This document shows positions 15,824 through 25,260 of a stretch of DNA of 64,000 nucleotides, piece by piece (position 1 is the first letter of the stretch; every line of letters starts with the position of its first letter). This DNA is from Pararhizobium capsulatum DSM 1112 (GTDB taxonomy: Bacteria; Pseudomonadota; Alphaproteobacteria; Rhizobiales; Rhizobiaceae): positions 2,005,001 through 2,069,000 of the forward strand of contig NZ_JAUSVF010000001.1 in assembly GCF_030814475.1 (NCBI RefSeq), written 5' to 3'. The notes below the pieces were generated by a model. That model was not told the origin of the DNA and made no database searches. It saw only the letters and a program-made list of their open reading frames with translations. Position numbers and translations under genes: made by a program.

Positions 15824-17614
15824 ATGCATCGTTACCGCAGCCATACCTGCGCCGCCCTCCGCAAATCCGATGTCGGCTCTACCGTCCGTATCTCCGGCTG
15901 GGTTCACCGCGTCCGCGACCATGGCGGCCTGCTGTTCATCGACCTTCGCGACCACTACGGTATGACACAGATCGTCGTCGATCCGGATAGCCCGGCTTTC
16001 AAGGCTGCGGAAACCGTGCGCGGCGAGTGGGTCATTCGCGTCGATGGCCTCGTCAAGGCTCGCACCGATGAGACCGTCAACAAGAACATGCCGACCGGCG
16101 AAATCGAGCTTTACGCGCAGGAGATCGAAGTGCTCTCCGCCGCCAAGGAACTGCCTCTGCCGATCTTCGGCGAGCCGGACTATCCGGAAGACGTTCGCCT
16201 GAAGTATCGCTTCCTCGATCTGCGCCGCGAGACGCTGCACAAGAACATCGTCAAGCGCACCCAGATCGTCTCCGACATCCGCAACCGCATGAGCTCGGCC
16301 GGCTTCGGCGAATACACCACGCCGATCCTGACGGCATCCTCGCCGGAAGGCGCGCGCGACTTCCTCGTGCCGAGCCGTATCCATCCCGGCACGTTCTTCG
16401 CGCTGCCGCAGGCGCCGCAGCAGTACAAGCAGCTGCTGATGGTTGCGGGTTTCGACCGCTACTTCCAGATCGCCCCGTGCTTCCGCGATGAAGACCCGCG
16501 CGCGGACCGCCTGCCTGGCGAATTCTACCAGCTCGACATGGAAATGAGCTTCGTCACCCAGGAAGATGTCTGGGATACGATGGCGCCGATCATGACCGGT
16601 GTGTTCGAACAGTTCGCCGAGGGCAAGCCGGTCACCAAGGACTGGCCGCGCATTCCCTACGATGTCGCGATCCGCAAATACGGCTCCGATAAGCCGGACC
16701 TGCGCAACCCGATCGAGATGCAGGCCGTTACAGAGCATTTCGCCGGCTCCGGCTTCAAGGTGTTTGCAGGCATGATCGCCGCCAACCCGAAGGTGGAAGT
16801 CTGGGCAATCCCGGCCAAGACCGGTGGTTCGCGCGCATTCTGCGACCGTATGAACGCCTGGGCGCAAAGCCTCGGCCAGCCGGGCCTCGGCTATATCTTC
16901 TGGAAGGAAGAGGACGGCAAGGTCGTCGGTTCCGGACCTCTCGCCAAGAACATCGGCGAAGAGCGTACGGAGGCCGTCCGCACGCAGCTCGGCCTGGAAG
17001 CGGGTGATGCCTGCTTCTTCGTCGCTGGCGAACCGTCGAAGTTCTACAAGTTCGCAGGCGAAGCACGCACCAAGGCCGGCGAGGATCTGAACCTCGTCGA
17101 TCGCGACCGGTTCGAACTGTGCTGGATCATCGATTTCCCGTTCTACGAATGGAGCGAGGAAGACAAGAAGATCGACTTCGCGCACAACCCGTTCTCGATG
17201 CCGCAGGGTGGTCTAGAAGCACTGCAGACGCAGGATCCGCTTTCGCTCAAGGCCTATCAGTACGACGCAGTCTGCAACGGCTTCGAAATTGCTTCAGGCT
17301 CCATCCGTAACCAGTCGCCGGAAGCCATGGTCAAGGCGTTCGAACTGGTTGGTCTTTCGCAGGCGGATGTCGAGGAACGTTTCGGCGGCATGTACCGTGC
17401 CTTCCAGTACGGCGCGCCTCCGCATGGCGGCTGCGCATTCGGTATCGACCGAGTGGTCATGCTGCTGCTGGGCGCCAAGAACCTGCGCGAAATCACGTTG
17501 TTCCCGATGAACCAGCAGGCGCAGGATCTGCTGATGAATGCCCCGTCGCCGGCAACTCCGAAGCAGCTCATGGAGCTGTCGCTTCGCGTCATGCCCGCGC
17601 CGAAAAAGGACTGA
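15824..17614 (+). CDS. aspS: Aspartyl-tRNA synthetase
   Basis: A class II synthetase of 596 residues that charges tRNA-Asp and, in many alphaproteobacteria lacking AsnRS, also tRNA-Asn. The N-terminal OB fold binds the anticodon ([24 protein letters not shown]). Motif 2 is [17 protein letters not shown] bacterial GAD insert separates it from motif 3, [18 protein letters not shown]. The length fits the bacterial type. The gene stands alone with a strong terminator behind it. Whether it is non-discriminating cannot be decided without knowing if asnS or gatCAB is present. Confidence 0.97.
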   Translation: MHRYRSHTCAALRKSDVGSTVRISGWVHRVRDHGGLLFIDLRDHYGMTQIVVDPDSPAFKAAETVRGEWVIRVDGLVKARTDETVNKNMPTGEIELYAQEIEVLSAAKELPLPIFGEPDYPEDVRLKYRFLDLRRETLHKNIVKRTQIVSDIRNRMSSAGFGEYTTPILTASSPEGARDFLVPSRIHPGTFFALPQAPQQYKQLLMVAGFDRYFQIAPCFRDEDPRADRLPGEFYQLDMEMSFVTQEDVWDTMAPIMTGVFEQFAEGKPVTKDWPRIPYDVAIRKYGSDKPDLRNPIEMQAVTEHFAGSGFKVFAGMIAANPKVEVWAIPAKTGGSRAFCDRMNAWAQSLGQPGLGYIFWKEEDGKVVGSGPLAKNIGEERTEAVRTQLGLEAGDACFFVAGEPSKFYKFAGEARTKAGEDLNLVDRDRFELCWIIDFPFYEWSEEDKKIDFAHNPFSMPQGGLEALQTQDPLSLKAYQYDAVCNGFEIASGSIRNQSPEAMVKAFELVGLSQADVEERFGGMYRAFQYGAPPHGGCAFGIDRVVMLLLGAKNLREITLFPMNQQAQDLLMNAPSPATPKQLMELSLRVMPAPKKD

Positions 17615-17638
17615 TCAGCCTCATCCGATGCAATCTGC

Positions 17639-17671
17639 AAATGGCGGCCTCGTGCCGCCATTTCTGTTTTT
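17639..17671 (+). terminator. Intrinsic terminator of aspS
   Basis: AAATGGCGG (17639-17647) pairs perfectly with CCGCCATTT (17655-17663) across a 7-nt loop. CTG and six T follow, 25 bases past the stop codon. Confidence 0.88.
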
Positions 17672-17784
17672 CCCCGTCTCCTGTCGCCATCGTATGATGC
17701 GGTGCTGATGAGGTAGTCGAGGTGAATTTTCGGAACTTTCCGCTGTCTCCTCTGTTTTGTGACATCGCAACAAGGAGAAAGACG

Positions 17785-18105
17785 ATGCGTAAGACAACCT
17801 TGATCGCCTCCGCGGCCTTCCTGGCCTTCTCGGCAAGCGCCTTTGCTCAAAGCACCGTGATTGTCACGGATCCGACCGTAACCAGCTCCACAACTGTTCA
17901 GCTTCCCGGCGAAGTCCGCACCTATGTCCTCCAGCAGATGCCGTCCGTCGTCTATGATGGCGACATCGTGATCGGTGAAGCCCTGCCGAGCACTGTCGAG
18001 ATCCATAGGGTCGATGGCTATGACGGCTATGCCTATACCGTCGTCAACGACCGCCGGGTGATCGTTGATCCACAGACCCACGCAGTTATGGAGGTTCTGG
18101 AATAG
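17785..18105 (+). CDS. Small exported protein, DUF1236 family
   Basis: A 106-residue periplasmic protein. It has a canonical signal peptide (MRKTTLIASAAFLAFSASAFA, cleavage before QST) and an AAGGAG site 10 bases before the ATG. The mature part carries a DUF1236-like repeat pattern: VRTYVLQQM, then VVYDGDIVIGEALPSTVEIHRV. Such proteins are abundant in Rhizobiales and have no assigned biochemical role. It is monocistronic, bounded by the aspS terminator and its own hairpin. Confidence 0.85.
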   Translation: MRKTTLIASAAFLAFSASAFAQSTVIVTDPTVTSSTTVQLPGEVRTYVLQQMPSVVYDGDIVIGEALPSTVEIHRVDGYDGYAYTVVNDRRVIVDPQTHAVMEVLE

Positions 18106-18136
18106 AACAGCTTTTTCGATGTTCTGAATATCAAAA

Positions 18137-18159
18137 CGCCCGGCTTAAAAAGCCGGGCG
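18137..18159 (+). terminator. Hairpin after the DUF1236 gene
   Basis: CGCCCGGCTT (18137-18146) and AAGCCGGGCG (18150-18159) form a perfect 10-bp stem with loop AAA, 30 bases past the stop codon. A short T run (GTGTTTT) follows about 10 bases later. Confidence 0.75.
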
Positions 18160-18171
18160 CCGTATGTGTTT

Positions 18172-18298
18172 TGAAGCTCTCTCCCCACCCTCCGGCGCCA
18201 TCCTCGGCTTGACCCGAGGATCTTCCAGCCCCTCGGCGAATGGAGAGTCTGATGGATGGTCGGGTCAAGCCAGACCATGACGGAGGAGGGAATGCAGG
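18172..18298. repeat. Dispersed alphaproteobacterial intergenic repeat, GACCCGAGGAT type
   Basis: The stretch holds ATCCTCGG-CTTGAC-CCGAGGAT (18200-18221) and, further on, GGGTCAAGCCAGACCATGACG. These phrases occur in many copies between genes of alphaproteobacteria and often cause spurious small ORFs reading WLDPTIH-like peptides. The family link is from memory; only one copy is in this window. Confidence 0.6.
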
Positions 18299-18302
18299 CG
18301 CC

Positions 18303-19499
18303 TCAATCGTTCGCGGTAACCTTGACGCCGAGAACTGACGGCATCGTGTTCGGCGCGCCCATGGCGGCACCAACGATCATCGGGAAGGGCACCGGCTTGT
18401 CGGGCTTGGCGGTAATCGTCAGGCTCTTCGGCTGATCGAGATAGGTGTTGGCGGCGGCCGAAACCTGGTTCTGTAGTTCCGGCACGTTCAGCTGCGCCAT
18501 CATGACCGGGATGAGACCCTTCAGCGACTGCGCAAGCTGGTCGCCTGAGACGCCCTGTTCCTTGCCGAGATAATCCAGCACCCGCTTGGTGATGGAGGCA
18601 TCGTCGAAGCGAATGGAAGCGCCGTTGAAGGTCAGCTGCTGCATCAGGCCCATCATCGAGAGGCCGAGCGCCTGGTTTGCCTCTTCCTTGTTCGGATTGG
18701 CTTCCTGTGCCTTCATCGCCTCCTGGACCGACTTCATGAATTCAAGCGTATAGCCGGAAATATCGAAGGCGAGCGCGAGGCGGCCGACATTGGCGAAGTC
18801 GAGCGCAAATTCACCGAGGGAGATGTTGCCGCTGGCGATTTCCCAGCTGCCCTTCATGGTAATCTCGCCGGCAAGATTGGTGAGCCCGAGCTTCTGGATC
18901 GCATCCTTGGCCTTGGCGTCTTCCACGTCGGAAAGATCGGCCTTGAGCCCCTTCAGCGTCGCATCGAAGTCGAAGCCGGTGTCGCTTTCCTGGCGGGTAA
19001 GGTTGGCATCGACGCCTTCCAGAGCAAAGACCTGCTTGCCCTTCGCCGTTACCGAAACCGGCCCGGTGCTGGCGCTCTCATAGAGAAGGATATCGTCGAT
19101 GGTGCCGCCGGCGGGATTTGCAGGAATGGAAAGACCGCCAAGGGCGATGTCCTTGACACTGACGCTGCCTTCCGTCTCGGAAACATTCACGTCGGGCAGG
19201 CTCACGGTTTCGACATAATAGCTGCCGTCTTCGTATTCCTCGATGCCTTCCAGCGTGACTTCGCCGATTTTGAGATCCCTTCCAGGCCCGGCTGCGGTTT
19301 TCAAGATAACATTGGAAAGGGTGAGCGTGTCGCCGTCCACATCTGCGCCGTCATAGGTGATGGTCGTGCCGTTCGCAGCCGAGGCGGCGTTGAACTTGGC
19401 GACCAGATCTGCACCATCGAGCGCAAAGGCCGGTGCTGCAGCAAGTCCGACAAACGCAGCGCTTGCCAGCATCGAACGGAGGGTGCGCATGGGCATCAT
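18303..19499 (-). CDS. Periplasmic protein of unknown function
   Basis: A 398-residue protein of no family I can name. The N-terminus is a signal peptide ending APAFA-LDG (about residue 26). The mature protein alternates short hydrophobic and acidic stretches rich in Asp, Gly, Thr and Val (DGADVDGDTLTLSNVILK, later GLSIPANPAGG), suggesting a beta-rich fold. The two N-terminal methionines are adjacent, with AAGGA about 8 bases upstream. It faces the parC promoter on the other strand and stands alone. Related proteins are often annotated as conserved Rhizobiales hypotheticals. Confidence 0.8.
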   Translation of the reverse strand: MMPMRTLRSMLASAAFVGLAAAPAFALDGADLVAKFNAASAANGTTITYDGADVDGDTLTLSNVILKTAAGPGRDLKIGEVTLEGIEEYEDGSYYVETVSLPDVNVSETEGSVSVKDIALGGLSIPANPAGGTIDDILLYESASTGPVSVTAKGKQVFALEGVDANLTRQESDTGFDFDATLKGLKADLSDVEDAKAKDAIQKLGLTNLAGEITMKGSWEIASGNISLGEFALDFANVGRLALAFDISGYTLEFMKSVQEAMKAQEANPNKEEANQALGLSMMGLMQQLTFNGASIRFDDASITKRVLDYLGKEQGVSGDQLAQSLKGLIPVMMAQLNVPELQNQVSAAANTYLDQPKSLTITAKPDKPVPFPMIVGAAMGAPNTMPSVLGVKVTAND

Positions 19500-19763
19500 C
19501 TAGGTTTTCCTTGTCTAAAGGTTTTAATTTGCAACGCGTTTCTAATACGAGCCGGTAGGTGAATATATTCGAAATGAAATGCGCCGGAAGCGGGTCCGGA
19601 AGCGAATATTTTTGGGGCGGCATCGATAGCGCCAGGGAGTTGATGCGCGCAGAAACAGGAAAGACGCGGGGCCTTCCCGAAAATGCCCGGAAAATCCCGT
19701 TCTCCACAGCGCAATGCCCTGCAAATCCTTGCTGTTCACGGTTTGTTGGGCTAGCAAGAAAGC

Positions 19764-22016
19764 ATGGGACAGAGCCTCTTGCCGCCATCGGGCGGAGATG
19801 ACAATATTCAGCCGATCGACCTCAAGGCAGCGCTGGAAGAGCGTTATCTCGCCTATGCATTGTCGACCATCATGCACCGCGCGCTTCCGGACGTGCGCGA
19901 CGGGTTGAAACCAGTGCATCGCCGCATCGTCTATGCGATGAGCGAGATGGGGCTGCGCTCCAATACCGCCTTCCGCAAATGCGCCAAGATCGTCGGCGAA
20001 GTCATGGGTAATTTTCATCCCCATGGCGACCAGTCGATCTATGATGCGCTGGTGCGTCTCGCCCAGGATTTTTCCGTCCGTTATCCTCTGGTCGACGGGC
20101 AGGGCAACTTCGGCAACATCGACGGCGATAGCCCCGCAGCGATGCGCTACACCGAATCGAAGATGACACCGGTGGCCGAACTGCTGCTCGAAGGTATCGA
20201 TCAGGATGCCGTCGATTTCCGCGATACCTATGACGAGAGCAGTTCTGAGCCGGTCGTCCTGCCGGGAGCATTTCCCAATCTGCTCGCCAACGGTTCCACC
20301 GGCATCGCTGTTGGCATGGCGACCTCGATCCCGCCGCACAACGCCCATGAACTCTGCGACGCGGCTCTGCTCCTGATCCGCAAGCCGGATGCGTCGATCG
20401 AGGAACTGGTCGATCTGGTCCCCGGCCCGGATTTCCCGACCGGCGGCATCATCATCGATGGCCGCGAAAGCATCATCGAAGCCTACAAGACCGGCCGCGG
20501 TGGTTTCCGCGTTCGCGCCAAGTGGGAAGTCGAGGATCTCGGCCGCGGCGTCTGGCAGATCGTCATTACCGAAATTCCTTATCAGGTGCAGAAATCGCGT
20601 CTGATCGAAAAGATCGCCGAGCTGCTGATTGCCCGCAAGCTACCGCTCTTGGAAGATGTCCGTGACGAATCGGCCGAAGACGTTCGCGTCGTGCTGGTGC
20701 CGAAGAGCCGGTCTGTCGATCCGACGATCATGATGGAATCGATGTTCCGCCTGACGGAACTGGAAAGCCGCTTCCCGCTCAACATGAACGTGCTTTCGAT
20801 GGGCCGCGTTCCGAAGGTCATGTCGATCGGCGACGTGCTGACGGAATGGCTGCACCATCGCCGCGAAGTGCTGCAACGCCGCTCGCGCTTCCGGCTGGCA
20901 GCGATCGAGCGCCGGCTCGAAATCCTCGGTGGCTACCTGATCGCCTATCTCAACCTCGACGAGGTGATCCGCATCATCCGCGAGGAGGATGAGCCCAAGC
21001 AGGTGATGATGGAGCGTTTCACGCTCTCGGACCTACAGGCAGAGTCGATCCTCAACATGCGCCTGCGCTCGCTGCGGAAACTTGAGGAATTCGAGATCCG
21101 CACGGAGTTCGAAGGCCTGACCAAGGAGAAGGCCGATATCGAAGCCTTGCTCGCCTCCGACGAGAAGCAGTGGCAGACAGTCGCCTATGAAATTGGTGAC
21201 GTGAAGAAGAAATTCGCCAAGGCAACCGAGCTTGGCCGTCGCCGTACGCAGTTTGCAGATGCACCGCAAGCGGATGACGAGGCGATCCAGCAGGCGATGA
21301 TCGAGAAGGAACCGATCACCGTAGTCATTTCTGAAAAGGGCTGGATTCGGGCGTTGAAGGGCCACATCTCCGATACGGCGTCGCTGCAGTTCAAGGAAGG
21401 TGACGGGTTGAAGATTGTCTTCCCCGCTTCGACCACGGACCGCATTCTCGTCTTCACGACGGGCGGCAAAGCCTACACGCTGGGCGGCGACAAACTGCCG
21501 GGCGGGCGCGGCCATGGCGAACCGCTGCGCATCATCGTCGACATGGAAAACGATCAGGACGTGCTGACCGCCTTCATCCACGATCCCGCGCGCAAGCTGC
21601 TGTTGTCTTCCGCGGCCGGCAATGGCTTCGTCATTCCGGAAGCGGATGTAGTGGCCAATACCCGCAAGGGCAAGCAGATCATGAATGTCTCCATGCCGGA
21701 CGAAACGAAGCTGATCGTTCCCGTCAAGGGCGACCATGTCGCTGTCGTCGGCGAAAACCGCAAACTGGTGGTGTTTCCGCTCGCGCAAATCCCGGAAATG
21801 AGCCGCGGCAAGGGCGTACGCCTGCAGCGCTACAAAGACGGCGGCATCTCCGACCTGCGATGCTTCGCGATCGCCGACGGCCTCACCTGGAGCGACAGCG
21901 CCGGCCGCAGTTTCGTCAAGACGAAGGATGAGTTGGTGGAGTGGCTGGGCGACAGGGCGAGCGTTGGGCGCACGGTGCCGAAAGGCTTTCCGCGCAGTGG
22001 GAAGTTCAGCGGGTAG
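19764..22016 (+). CDS. parC: DNA topoisomerase IV subunit A
   Basis: The breakage-reunion subunit that, with ParE, decatenates daughter chromosomes; 750 residues. The catalytic Tyr129 is in PAAMRYTE. The region matching the quinolone pocket reads [12 protein letters not shown], so the position equal to E. coli ParC Ser80 is Gln90 and Glu84 is Asp94. The C-terminal pinwheel domain is present but short ([18 protein letters not shown]). The ATG at 19764 gives [14 protein letters not shown]. It is monocistronic and ends 8 bases before a convergent toxin pseudogene. Confidence 0.94.
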   Translation: MGQSLLPPSGGDDNIQPIDLKAALEERYLAYALSTIMHRALPDVRDGLKPVHRRIVYAMSEMGLRSNTAFRKCAKIVGEVMGNFHPHGDQSIYDALVRLAQDFSVRYPLVDGQGNFGNIDGDSPAAMRYTESKMTPVAELLLEGIDQDAVDFRDTYDESSSEPVVLPGAFPNLLANGSTGIAVGMATSIPPHNAHELCDAALLLIRKPDASIEELVDLVPGPDFPTGGIIIDGRESIIEAYKTGRGGFRVRAKWEVEDLGRGVWQIVITEIPYQVQKSRLIEKIAELLIARKLPLLEDVRDESAEDVRVVLVPKSRSVDPTIMMESMFRLTELESRFPLNMNVLSMGRVPKVMSIGDVLTEWLHHRREVLQRRSRFRLAAIERRLEILGGYLIAYLNLDEVIRIIREEDEPKQVMMERFTLSDLQAESILNMRLRSLRKLEEFEIRTEFEGLTKEKADIEALLASDEKQWQTVAYEIGDVKKKFAKATELGRRRTQFADAPQADDEAIQQAMIEKEPITVVISEKGWIRALKGHISDTASLQFKEGDGLKIVFPASTTDRILVFTTGGKAYTLGGDKLPGGRGHGEPLRIIVDMENDQDVLTAFIHDPARKLLLSSAAGNGFVIPEADVVANTRKGKQIMNVSMPDETKLIVPVKGDHVAVVGENRKLVVFPLAQIPEMSRGKGVRLQRYKDGGISDLRCFAIADGLTWSDSAGRSFVKTKDELVEWLGDRASVGRTVPKGFPRSGKFSG

Positions 22017-22024
22017 GCACTCTA

Positions 22025-22414
22025 TCATTTTCTCGGAACGCAATGATCGCGCAGGAAGTTAGCGGCATTGTCTTCTGTGATCTCGCCGGCCGCCACTCCA
22101 AGGACGAACAGGATGGCGGTGCCCTGGTCGATCTCCAAGCTTTGGCCATGGATCAGTAGAAATACATAAGCCGCAAGAAAACCGGTTCGCTTGTTGCCGT
22201 CGGAAAATGGATCGTTGCGCACGATACCGTAGAGATAGGCGGCAGCGAGTACAAAAATATCGGCTTCGCCATAGCCATGCTTGTTTATAGGGCGAGAAAG
22301 TGCAGACTCGAGCGCGTTTTCATCCTTGAGTCCGGGCAGTCCTCCATGTTAAGCAATCTGCTCGGAATGGATGATTTCCCCACCCTCTCGCGACAGCCAT
22401 CTGAAATGATTCAT
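22025..22414 (-). pseudogene. doc: Doc-family (Fic/death-on-curing) toxin with in-frame stop
   Basis: Reading from the ATG at 22414, which overlaps the antitoxin stop as ATGA, the frame encodes MNHFRWLSREGGEIIHSEQIA. It then hits TAA (22351-22349) and continues in the same frame for 107 codons: HGGLPGLKDENALESAL, the Doc motif NDPFSDGNKRTG and a normal C-terminus. Total length, 129 codons, is normal for Doc. A single base change, for example TTA to TAA, would explain it. No ATG follows the stop before the active-site motif, though a GTG (22222) exists. Intact Doc would phosphorylate EF-Tu. Recent loss is inferred because the rest is undamaged. Confidence 0.85.
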
Positions 22415-22632
22415 TTCGCGAGTTCGCGCAGAGCAACACGATATTTAGCCATGCCAATCCCCGCGGCCTCCAACTGTTCTGCGAGGTCAGCGGATTCGAC
22501 CTTTAGCTCCAAGCCATCGCTGAGTTCGCGGAGCTGCAGCTCGTCACCCGCCTTCAATCCGAGGCGATCCAAAACGTCCTTGGGAATGATGAGGCCTTCG
22601 GAATTGCCGATTTTACGGATGGTGACGTTCAT
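22411..22632 (-). CDS. AbrB/MazE-type antitoxin of the Doc module
   Basis: A 73-residue swapped-hairpin DNA-binding protein (MNVTIRKIGNSEGLIIPKDV ... LKAGDEL) with a short C-terminal tail that would wrap the toxin. Doc is classically paired with Phd; AbrB-type partners are, to my knowledge, also common in alphaproteobacteria. It is intact, overlaps the broken doc by 4 bases, and is preceded by a perfect palindrome in its promoter. It may now be an orphan antitoxin or plain regulator. Confidence 0.88.
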   Translation of the reverse strand: MNVTIRKIGNSEGLIIPKDVLDRLGLKAGDELQLRELSDGLELKVESADLAEQLEAAGIGMAKYRVALRELAK

Positions 22633-22645
22633 AGCGGTGCTCTCG

Positions 22646-22668
22646 ATGTTATAATCGAGTTATAACAT
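22646..22668. promoter_or_regulatory. Palindromic operator of the antitoxin gene
   Basis: ATGTTATA-N7-TATAACAT, perfect 8-bp arms, lies 14 bases before the antitoxin start. TATAAC-like sequence inside it could serve as the -10 box, so binding would shut off the promoter, the usual autoregulation of such modules. Confidence 0.7.
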
Positions 22669-22692
22669 GCGCACATCAGATCAACAATGTCG

Positions 22693-23598
22693 CTAATGCA
22701 TCGGTGGCGCGATAGCTTGTGCGGACTTTCTCCGCATCTGCCAGAGCGAGTGGCCGATGAGCGCGAAGATGAGGATGGCGCCGCCCAGCAGGGTCTGTGT
22801 CGTCGGGACTTCCATGAAAATCATCCAGATCCAGATCGGGGCGAGGATCGTCTCCAGGAGGTAGAACATGCCGACCTCGGGGGCGGTGAGGTAGCGCGGG
22901 CCGGTTGCGAGGCAGAAGAAGGCGAGCGGAATCATGAACAGGCCGTCGAACATGATCCATTGCGGGTGGGCAACTGCAAAGCCGGTTACGGGAAGAAGGG
23001 CAAGACCGGCGATGGCGGGGACGATTGCGGTGGCGAGCGGCACAAGGCCCATGTCCTTGCCGCTGGCGCGGCTGATGGTGATGGCACCGGCAAGCAGGAA
23101 GGCGGAGGACGCGGCCATGGCGTCTCCGAAGAAATTGCCGCTTTCCAGGCCGTCATGAACGATGAGGCCGACGCCGACCACCATGATGGCCATGGTGATC
23201 AGCGTGGCGTTCGACGGGCGCTCCTTCAGGAATATCCACGACATCAGCGCCGCAAACATCGAGGTGAAGGCGAGGATGAACACAACATTCGCCGTCGAGG
23301 TGTTGAAGACGGACAGAAGGAACGTGAAGGAGTTGACGCCGTAGAGAAGACCCACCACAAGCCCGGCCTTGCCGGGGATGAGCGCGATCTTGCGGCCCAT
23401 CAGTCGGTTCAGCACAGCCCAGGCGATGAGTGCCACGATGAAGGTGCAGACGCTTCTGAGAGCCAGAACCGACCAGACTTCGCCGTCGCCGGAGCGCAGG
23501 AGTGGAATGTCGAAGGAAAGGGCCAGTCCACCGAGACCGGTGATGGCAAGGCCGCGGCGGTGATGCGCGCCGTCCGTGGCGTTGATTGCATGGCTCAA
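22693..23598 (-). CDS. EamA/DMT-family transporter
   Basis: A 301-residue inner-membrane protein. It has ten predicted hydrophobic segments in two EamA repeats (first about 18-138, second about 155-285), with typical LAFTSMFAALMSWIFLKERP at the end of the first and a GAILIFALIGHSLW end. It is 4 bases downstream of bpt on the same strand and likely co-transcribed. The substrate is not deducible; family members export amino acids, metabolites or drugs. Confidence 0.88.
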   Translation of the reverse strand: MSHAINATDGAHHRRGLAITGLGGLALSFDIPLLRSGDGEVWSVLALRSVCTFIVALIAWAVLNRLMGRKIALIPGKAGLVVGLLYGVNSFTFLLSVFNTSTANVVFILAFTSMFAALMSWIFLKERPSNATLITMAIMVVGVGLIVHDGLESGNFFGDAMAASSAFLLAGAITISRASGKDMGLVPLATAIVPAIAGLALLPVTGFAVAHPQWIMFDGLFMIPLAFFCLATGPRYLTAPEVGMFYLLETILAPIWIWMIFMEVPTTQTLLGGAILIFALIGHSLWQMRRKSAQAIAPPMH

Positions 23599-23602
23599 GA
23601 TG

Positions 23603-24385
23603 TCAGTCCGATTCGTTCGGGGTTGTGTCAGGTTCGCCTGTATAGCGCTCCCAACCCCTCGCCATAAGGTGCTCTTGCGGCAGAAACTTTGTTTTATAGT
23701 CCATCTTACGCGATCCCTTGACCCAATATCCTAGATAGACGTGGGGCAGGCCGCGCTCGTTTGCCTTGCGAATATGATCGAGGATCATGAAGGTGCCGAG
23801 CGAGCGGTCCTGATGGGCCGGATCGAAATAAGAATAAACCATAGACAGGCCGTCGCCCATCTTGTCGGTGAGGGCGGCGGCAATTAGCGGCCCCTTGCGC
23901 TCATCGCCGGAAATGCCCTGACCTTCGACGCGCAGCCGGTATTCGATGATCTTGGTGTTGACGTGTGTATCCTCGACCATCATCGCATAGTCGAGCACCG
24001 ACATGTCAGACATGCCGCCCTGCTGGTGGCGGTGGTCGAGATAGCGTCGGAAAAGGCTGTATTGCTCGCTCGACGGCTCCGCCGGATATTCCGTGGAGAC
24101 GATGTCCTTGTTGGCGGCGAGGATGCGGCGCATGGAGCGGCTGGGCTTGAACTCTCCCGCCAGGATGCGCACGGAAATGCAGGCCCGGCAGCTTTCGCAG
24201 GCGGGGCGGTAGGCAATGTTCTGCGAACGGCGGAAGCCGCCCTGGGTCAGGAGATCGTTGAGCTCGGGCGCCCGCTCGCCCACCATATGGGTAAACACCT
24301 TCCGTTCCATTTCCTGCGGCAGGTAAGGACAGACTGCCGGCGCGGTCAGATAAAACTGCGGAGACGGTGCGGTTTGCGTGTTCAT
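23603..24385 (-). CDS. bpt: Aspartate/glutamate leucyltransferase, N-degron pathway
   Basis: A 260-residue aminoacyl-tRNA-protein transferase of the ATE1-like bacterial Bpt family, which attaches Leu to N-terminal Asp or Glu so that ClpS/ClpAP degrade the protein. Family marks are [16 protein letters not shown] near residue 19, the ATE_N cysteines in [20 protein letters not shown], and ATE_C features [17 protein letters not shown] and [15 protein letters not shown]. The length is normal. It leads a two-gene unit with the EamA transporter. Confidence 0.93.
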   Translation of the reverse strand: MNTQTAPSPQFYLTAPAVCPYLPQEMERKVFTHMVGERAPELNDLLTQGGFRRSQNIAYRPACESCRACISVRILAGEFKPSRSMRRILAANKDIVSTEYPAEPSSEQYSLFRRYLDHRHQQGGMSDMSVLDYAMMVEDTHVNTKIIEYRLRVEGQGISGDERKGPLIAAALTDKMGDGLSMVYSYFDPAHQDRSLGTFMILDHIRKANERGLPHVYLGYWVKGSRKMDYKTKFLPQEHLMARGWERYTGEPDTTPNESD

Positions 24386-24548
24386 GTGGGGCGGAAATAG
24401 CTCTCGGTGCCGCGATTTGCAAATACTGCGCTACAGCATGGCGCAAGTTTTCAAAAGGTCAACTATGGGAAGAGCCTGCGCTTGCACACAGGCTCCCGAA
24501 ACTTGGTGATATTTGACACAGAAAGCGGCAGATTGTGGGCCGCGTGCC

Positions 24549-25013
24549 TCAGAAGCTGTCGCGGCGGACCATGACGGTGCCGAGCAGCAGGTCCTGCAGC
24601 AGCCGGCCACGATCTGTGAACAGGCCGATCAGCACGATGAATGGCGTCAGAAGCGCATTGCCGACCCAGAAGAGCACGAGGTGGACGATCGCCGTCAGAA
24701 AGTCCATCGGGCGGCCATCGGTGCGTGCCAGCGCCAAGCCCATCATGTTCATGCCTGGCGACGCCTGCCGGCTGCCGCCGACGGTCAGTCCGAAATAGAG
24801 CATGGCGACCACGACGAACAGGATCGGGTAGAGGAGGAAGCCGAGGCCGAGCGTCAGGATGCCGAGAAAGAAGACGACCACGGCGGCCGGAATCCACAGG
24901 AGCGCCACGATCGCATAGTCGATCAGGAACGCAAAGACACGCCGGCTCAGCACGCCCTGATAGGCACGCCAGTCATCACTGGGCAGTCGAAGGTTCTCGT
25001 CGCGAAAGGTCAT
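24549..25013 (-). CDS. RDD-family membrane protein
   Basis: A 154-residue protein with three or four membrane segments. The RDD signature appears as SRRVFAFLIDYAIVALLW (first Arg and Asp), then GRPMDFLTAIVHLVLFWVGN and DRGRLLQDLLLGT. The function is unknown; some relatives act as Na+/H+ exchangers. It lies 163 bases upstream of bpt on the same strand. Confidence 0.87.
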   Translation of the reverse strand: MTFRDENLRLPSDDWRAYQGVLSRRVFAFLIDYAIVALLWIPAAVVVFFLGILTLGLGFLLYPILFVVVAMLYFGLTVGGSRQASPGMNMMGLALARTDGRPMDFLTAIVHLVLFWVGNALLTPFIVLIGLFTDRGRLLQDLLLGTVMVRRDSF

Positions 25014-25110
25014 TCCAGTCTCTCCGTTTTGTTCCGAGAGAGGATATGGGGAGAAACGAGGGGAAAAACAATGGAGGGGCAGGCGGTCTTGATGGTTGTT
25101 AGTCAGGAAA

Positions 25111-25218
25111 CACCCCAGCCCTCCTCACAAGGGGGAGGGCGTTGATCTAGAGTGCCGAACCTCTACTGACTAAACCTTGCCCCTAGACTTCCGCCCCCTT
25201 GTGGGGATGGCTGGGGTG
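25111..25218. repeat. Imperfect 25-bp inverted repeat, dispersed-type intergenic element
   Basis: The left arm, 25111-25135 (CACCCCAGCCCTCCTCACAA then five G), pairs with the right arm, 25194-25218, with three mismatches across a 58-base loop. It lies between the starts of the RDD gene and the end of hemB. Sequences of this 'CACCCCAGCCCTCCTC' kind are frequent between genes in Agrobacterium relatives; that statement is from memory. In a transcript it would form a long hairpin and might end hemB transcription. Confidence 0.6.
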
Positions 25219-25260
25219 GGGCCTCTGCTTCTATGCAATAGCCTGACTTACACGCTGGCT

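Noticed and set aside
15803..17185. 460-codon open frame on the minus strand
   Set aside because: It lies fully opposite aspS, whose synthetase motifs are complete; the product has no recognisable domain.
22693..23667. 326-codon plus-strand frame opposite the EamA gene
   Set aside because: Its Asp/Glu/His/Gly-rich translation is the usual antisense of a membrane protein; the minus-strand transporter is convincing.
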